In this document: in pieces, positions 6,088-9,125 of the stretch
Layout of the letters: every line of letters starts with the position of its first letter
How positions within the stretch are numbered: position 1 is the first letter of the stretch
Source: Leyella stercorea
GTDB lineage: Bacteria > Bacteroidota > Bacteroidia > Bacteroidales > Bacteroidaceae
Length of the DNA stretch: 9,125 nt
Assembly (NCBI RefSeq): GCF_019052365.1
Contig: NZ_JAHQUY010000089.1
Span: 1-9,125 of the forward strand
Reading direction: 5' to 3'
The notes under the pieces: model-generated
Databases searched by the model: none
The model's input: the letters and a program-made list of their open reading frames with translations, nothing else
Told to the model about the DNA's origin: nothing
Position numbers and translations under genes: made by a program

Positions 6088-6854
6088 TCAAGTTCCGTGA
6101 AGCATTTGCGGAATACTCAGAAAACTATGTGGTGATAGGCGGAGCAGCCTGTGACATCACCATGACCAATACCGTGGTGCGTCCACGCGCCACACACGAC
6201 ATCGACATGATAGTCATCGTAGAGAACATGACCGAGGCTTTCGCCAATCGCTTCTGGCAGTTTGTGCGGGAGGCTGGCTATCGACCTGAAAAGAGGAAAC
6301 AGGAGGCTGGTGAGCCACCAAGGTATGAAATGTATCGTTTCCTTGATGGTAAAGACGGCTATCCCGAGATGATAGAACTGCTGTCACGCCACCCCGACGT
6401 GCTTGGAGAGCCAAAGGGATTTGTCATAGAACCTATCCCGACCGATGAAGATGTGTCGAGTCTTAGTGCCATCATCATGGACGATGATTACTATCACTTT
6501 ACTATCGCACACAGCCAACTGACTGATGGCATACGCCATGCCAATTCCGCTGCCTTGATAGCACTGAAGGCAAGAGCCTACCTAAATCTCATGGCAGACA
6601 AGCGGGACGGCAAGCATGTGAACACCAAAGACATCAAGAAGCACCGTTCGGACATCCTGAAAAATGTGGTCATAATGACTGAGGACAACATTGAGGCTCC
6701 TGCTTCAATAGTGGCATGTATAAGGGAGTTTGTCGCCTCCATCAGAGCCGACTGGTCAACTCTCGCAGAACCATTGTCAAAGTCACTCGGTCAAGACGAG
6801 GCATTTGTGACCGGACTGTTAGATCAACTGGATGAATTGTTTATAGAAGCATGA
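6075..6854 (+). CDS. AbiEii-like nucleotidyltransferase (putative toxin)
   Basis: This 259-residue protein has the hallmarks of the minimal nucleotidyltransferase superfamily. They are VVIGGAACDI with Gly22-Gly23, a spacer, then HDIDMIV with Asp42 and Asp44 as metal-binding residues. A third acidic site is possible in PEMIELL (97-103). The region LIALKARAYLNL (161-172) followed by KDIKKHRSDIL (185-195) resembles the conserved lysine-rich C-terminal motif of AbiEii-type proteins. In the AbiE system the toxin uses nucleotides, and relatives modify tRNA to block translation; that activity here is inferred. The start overlaps the AbiEi-like gene by 13 bases and its stop overlaps the phosphoesterase start by four (ATGA), so the three genes are very likely cotranscribed and coupled. 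Other annotators may simply call it a nucleotidyltransferase-domain protein. Confidence 0.75.
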   Translation: MEGLVKFREAFAEYSENYVVIGGAACDITMTNTVVRPRATHDIDMIVIVENMTEAFANRFWQFVREAGYRPEKRKQEAGEPPRYEMYRFLDGKDGYPEMIELLSRHPDVLGEPKGFVIEPIPTDEDVSSLSAIIMDDDYYHFTIAHSQLTDGIRHANSAALIALKARAYLNLMADKRDGKHVNTKDIKKHRSDILKNVVIMTEDNIEAPASIVACIREFVASIRADWSTLAEPLSKSLGQDEAFVTGLLDQLDELFIEA

Positions 6855-7621
6855 CCAATATGAAGATACAATACGCATCCGACCTGCATCTGGAGTTTGC
6901 CGACAATTGGCGGTATCTGAAAGCCCACCCCTTGGAGGTGACGGGCGACATACTGCTGCTTGCCGGCGACATCGGCTATCTCGGCGATGACAACTACTCC
7001 AAGCATCCCTTTTGGGACTGGGCATCGGAGAACTACAAGGAGGTGCATTGCTGCATGGGCAACCATGAGTTCTACAAATATTATGATGTGGCGACACTGC
7101 CCGACGGCTATCTCTTGGAGGTACGTCCCAATGTATTCAGCCACTACAACGGTATTGCGAGGATTGGCGACACCGACATCATCCTCTCCACCCTTTGGTC
7201 GAGGATTCCTTTGGAGGACGCTTACTTCACCGAGCAAGTGATAAGCGACTTCCGCCGTATATTATATAAAGGTGAGCTGATGACCCATGCCCAATTCAAT
7301 GCTGAGCATGAACGTTGCCTCACCTTTATCAAGGATGCAGTGGCATATTCGCAAGCAGCCCATAAGATTGTTGTCACCCATCATGTACCATCGTTCCGTA
7401 TGCTCCACCCAAAGTTTCAAGGCAGCAAGGCAAACGTGGCGTTCACCGTAGAGTTGGAGGACTATATCACCGATAGCGGCATAGACTATTGGATATACGG
7501 ACATTCGCACACCAACATCGATGCCAGGATAGGCAACACCCAATGCTTGTCCAACCAGTTGGGCTATGTTTTCTCTAACGAACATCAGGACTTCTCCCAT
7601 GGCAAGTACCTGACCATATAG
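6851..7621 (+). CDS. Calcineurin-like metallophosphoesterase
   Basis: This 256-residue metallophosphoesterase has all five family blocks in order: SDLHLE (Asp11, His13), AGDIGYLGD (Asp40), GNHEF (Asn71, His72), VTHHVP (His177) and YGHSHTN (His218, His220). They should bind a dinuclear metal centre, so the enzyme is predicted active. Its substrate cannot be read from sequence; phosphoester or nucleic-acid-related substrates are typical. The protein has no signal peptide and should be cytoplasmic. The ATG at 6851 overlaps the preceding stop; the ATG at 6860 (MKIQYASDLH) is the start more typical of the family and may be the real one. It ends the AbiE-like operon, and a clear terminator follows after 32 bases. 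A phosphoesterase attached to an AbiE pair is unusual and may act as a third component. Confidence 0.88.
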   Translation: MTNMKIQYASDLHLEFADNWRYLKAHPLEVTGDILLLAGDIGYLGDDNYSKHPFWDWASENYKEVHCCMGNHEFYKYYDVATLPDGYLLEVRPNVFSHYNGIARIGDTDIILSTLWSRIPLEDAYFTEQVISDFRRILYKGELMTHAQFNAEHERCLTFIKDAVAYSQAAHKIVVTHHVPSFRMLHPKFQGSKANVAFTVELEDYITDSGIDYWIYGHSHTNIDARIGNTQCLSNQLGYVFSNEHQDFSHGKYLTI

Positions 7622-7653
7622 CCATCCACATTTTTTTCATCCACCCTCTTTAC

Positions 7654-7683
7654 AAGCTCTTCCCTATCGGAAGGGCTTTTTTT
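7654..7683 (+). terminator. Rho-independent terminator of the AbiE-like operon
   Basis: The arms aagctcttcc (7654-7663) and ggaagggctt (7669-7678) form a 10-bp stem with one G-T pair and a five-base loop. A run of seven T at 7677-7683 overlaps the stem base and continues past it. It separates the cargo operon from the transfer operon. Confidence 0.85.
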
Positions 7684-7769
7684 GTGCCTTTCGAGTTTGA
7701 TTTTTGAGTATGATTGCGAGTGTAATCAAAATTAGAGTTAAGATTTGGCTCCGCGGAAAGTCATTTCGG

Positions 7770-7803
7770 TTTAAGATTGAAGAAAAGGTAGTTCCTTTGC
7801 ATC
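7770..7803 (+). promoter_or_regulatory. Predicted promoter of the transfer (tra) operon
   Basis: The sequence ttcctttg at 7792-7799 is one base away from the Bacteroidetes -7 consensus TAnnTTTG and is followed by catc. A -33-like ttta lies at 7770-7773 with an 18-base spacer. The -7 box ends 43 bases before the start codon at 7843. An inverted pair, tttgatt (7696-7702) and aatcaaa (7724-7730), lies upstream and could be a regulator site. In CTnDOT-like elements the tra promoter is activated by excision proteins. Confidence 0.45.
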
Positions 7804-7842
7804 GGCAATAAGCCAAACCATAGTAAAATCAAACTTGAAAAT

Positions 7843-8295
7843 ATGAAGTCATTTGTAATATTCGCCATTGTCGTGACCATAATCTATGTCATCTACTATA
7901 CGGTCATCATCGTGCAGGATCTGTACGGAAAGCCCAAGGACGAGAAGTCACAGGGCGAGTCGTTTGATGTCAGTGACATGACCGACGAGGAAGAGTCGAT
8001 AGCGGTCAGCGAGAGCGACGGTGGTTTCAGCGTAGGCGACAACCAATATGAGACAGCCTACGAGGAGAAGCAGCTTGCAGAGCCTACAGAGGAGGCAGCC
8101 GCCACTGCGGAAGAGAGCAAGCCTCATGTGCTTGAAAAGATACAAAGCGCAATCGAGAAGAAGATGGAGGAAGTGAATACCACCTATTCCGACCCCATGT
8201 ATTCGGAAGAATTGAACAACACCATCATCGCCCGCGGTCTTCGTCACAATGGACGTGACATGGTCAAGGTGGAATCACTCAATAATGAGATATGA
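7843..8295 (+). CDS. Single-pass membrane protein, first gene of the tra operon
   Basis: I do not recognise a named family with certainty; by position it is a small protein found ahead of TraE-type genes in Bacteroidales transfer operons. The 150 residues begin with one strong membrane segment (residues 3-25, FVIFAIVVTIIYVIYYTVII). A long acidic, Glu-rich, probably disordered region follows (about 30-105). A conserved-looking end is NTIIARGLRHNGRDMV at 130-145. The N-terminal helix would anchor it in the inner membrane, but the topology is not certain from sequence alone. Its stop overlaps the next start by four bases (ATGA), so it is translationally coupled to the first DUF4134 gene. Confidence 0.7.
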   Translation: MKSFVIFAIVVTIIYVIYYTVIIVQDLYGKPKDEKSQGESFDVSDMTDEEESIAVSESDGGFSVGDNQYETAYEEKQLAEPTEEAAATAEESKPHVLEKIQSAIEKKMEEVNTTYSDPMYSEELNNTIIARGLRHNGRDMVKVESLNNEI

Positions 8296-8624
8296 TGTCA
8301 AAAACAAGAAGTGCATTTCTATCATTATATGCCGCTTTAACCCCAGCTCTGGCCAGTGCTAAGTGTGGCAACGTGGACTACAGCTGGGGAGCGGACGCAC
8401 TTGCGAGTGCCCATGACTATGCCGTGACGATGATGCTCTATATCGTTTATCTGTGCTATGCAGTGGCGGGCATCGTGGTCATAGTCAGCGCCTTGCAGAT
8501 ATATATAAAGATGAATACGGGCGAAGAAGGAGTGAAGAAGAACATCATGATGCTGGTGGGAGCCTGCCTGTTCCTCATAGGAGCGACCATCGTCTTCCCC
8601 GCTTTCTTCGGTTATCAGATTTGA
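8292..8624 (+). CDS. DUF4134 (TraE-type) conjugal transfer membrane protein
   Basis: This 110-residue protein matches the layout of DUF4134/TraE proteins of Bacteroides conjugative transposons, small membrane parts of the mating channel. A signal-peptide-like N-terminus ends in ASA at residue 23. A short periplasmic section follows, then a membrane segment at 47-71 with the family-like LCYAVAGIVVIVSALQIYIKMN, a basic loop GEEGVKKN, and a second segment at 84-106 ending in FPAFFGYQI. It resembles the pilin-like VirB2 role, though that is an inference. It is complete and overlaps the previous gene. The next gene is a diverged paralogue 58 bases downstream. Confidence 0.82.
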   Translation: MMSKTRSAFLSLYAALTPALASAKCGNVDYSWGADALASAHDYAVTMMLYIVYLCYAVAGIVVIVSALQIYIKMNTGEEGVKKNIMMLVGACLFLIGATIVFPAFFGYQI

Positions 8625-8682
8625 GATACAGGTGATACGAGATAAGATAACTCAAAGTGTAACAAATTAAAAGGTAAAAAGA

Positions 8683-9093
8683 ATGTTTGAAAGGATTAAC
8701 AAGAAGGTGAAGGGATTCTTCTCTTCACAGCGCATGAAAACGCTCGCCCTGATGTTGCTTGTCGGCACCACCGCAGCAATGGCACAGAACGCAGCCGGCG
8801 ACTACTCGGCAGGAACGACCGCGCTTACCACAGTGACGGAGGAGATTGCCAAGTATGTACCTATCGTGGTGAAGCTCTGCTATGCCATTGCAGGTGTCGT
8901 TGCAATTGTCGGAGCCATAAGCGTTTACATCGCCATGAACAACGAGGAACAGGACGTGAAAAATATCTTAGTCCTCCGAAATGCGTTTGAAAAGACAAGA
9001 AAGCAAATGAAAGCAAATGCACTAAGTATCAATGCTTTAAGCGATAATTTGAATTTTCCGATGTTTGCCAAACTCACTCTTAAAAAGACATAA
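8683..9093 (+). CDS. traE: TraE (DUF4134) conjugal transfer protein, C-terminus replaced
   Basis: The first 93 residues are typical TraE: a signal peptide with cleavage likely after AMA (residue 34), a periplasmic stretch, and the membrane segment IVVKLCYAIAGVVAIVGAISVYIAMN at about 61-86 with the loop NEEQDVK. The family then requires a second membrane segment (in the upstream paralogue VKKNIMMLVGACLFLIG). Here the protein instead runs into 43 unrelated hydrophilic residues (NILVLRNAFEKTRKQ...) and stops at 9093. The DNA also becomes more AT-rich at about 8962. This is a broken gene: either an insertion (for example a transposable element running off the window), a rearrangement, or an assembly join. 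Without its second membrane segment the product is unlikely to work. An A-rich GG-containing leader (aaaaggtaaaaag) precedes the ATG. Confidence 0.7.
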   Translation: MFERINKKVKGFFSSQRMKTLALMLLVGTTAAMAQNAAGDYSAGTTALTTVTEEIAKYVPIVVKLCYAIAGVVAIVGAISVYIAMNNEEQDVKNILVLRNAFEKTRKQMKANALSINALSDNLNFPMFAKLTLKKT

Positions 9094-9125
9094 AAGACTG
9101 TTTCTTGTTTCCGTTTTGTTTCTCG
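8962..9125. other. Foreign AT-rich segment interrupting traE
   Basis: From about 8962 to the window end the sequence no longer fits traE. It contains a perfect tandem 10-mer, aaagcaaatg twice at 9000-9019, and no other long reading frame on either strand. It does not start with a group II intron boundary or any insertion-sequence end that I recognise. It may be the first ~160 bases of a transposable element whose transposase lies beyond the window, or the far side of a rearrangement. Confidence 0.5.

Noticed and set aside
6819..7600. Several minus-strand frames opposite the phosphoesterase
   Set aside because: They are shadows of a gene with all metal-binding motifs intact.
8962..9125. Group II intron or known insertion-sequence end
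   Set aside because: No intron 5' boundary motif and no terminal repeat that I recognise; the other end is outside the window.
1..9125. tRNA or rRNA genes
   Set aside because: No cloverleaf-like or rRNA-like segment was found on reading the intergenic stretches.

Overview
The window looks like part of an integrative conjugative element (conjugative transposon) of a Bacteroidales host (Bacteroides/Prevotella type). The evidence is a Bacteroides-type tyrosine integrase, paired excisionase-like HTH proteins, a RepA-like ATPase followed by a zinc-less CHC2/Toprim primase, and two DUF4134 (TraE-type) conjugation proteins. Three predicted promoters carry the Bacteroidetes -7 element (TAnnTTTG or close to it), and start codons generally lack Shine-Dalgarno sequences. 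All convincing genes are on the + strand. No tool was run; family names come from reading motifs.

Layout: (1) 1-898 is a tyrosine recombinase whose catalytic half is intact but whose N-terminal part is cut or broken near position 55. A long hairpin terminator follows at 931-972. (2) 1135-1863 encodes an unrecognised 242-residue protein, possibly with its true start at 1071 behind a one-base frame disruption, followed by a second terminator. (3) 1997-3859 is an apparent operon of two HTH_17/Xis-like proteins and a RepA-like ATPase. (4) 3860-4059 is a non-coding stretch with two degenerate direct repeats 96 bp apart, an iteron-like arrangement, followed by the primase at 4060-4959. (5) 4960-7683 is a self-contained cargo operon with its own promoter, operator-like repeats and terminator. 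It holds an AbiEi-like winged-helix protein with an extra N-terminal region, an AbiEii-like nucleotidyltransferase and a calcineurin-like phosphoesterase, with overlapping reading frames at both junctions. (6) 7684-9125 is a promoter and the start of a transfer (tra) operon: a single-pass membrane protein and two DUF4134 proteins. The second DUF4134 protein loses its family sequence after residue 93, at about 8962, where AT-rich DNA of unknown origin begins and runs to the window end.

How it fits together: integrase and the HTH proteins would control integration, excision and probably transfer-gene expression. The ATPase, repeat region and primase look like a replication module for the excised form. 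The tra genes would build the mating channel. The AbiE-like operon between replication and transfer modules looks like a defence or addiction cargo. No relaxase or oriT was recognised, and both edges of the window lie in damaged or rearranged genes, so the element may be defective or only partly shown.

The most promising candidate for an undescribed system is the three-gene AbiEi-like / nucleotidyltransferase / metallophosphoesterase operon. The iteron-like repeats come second.
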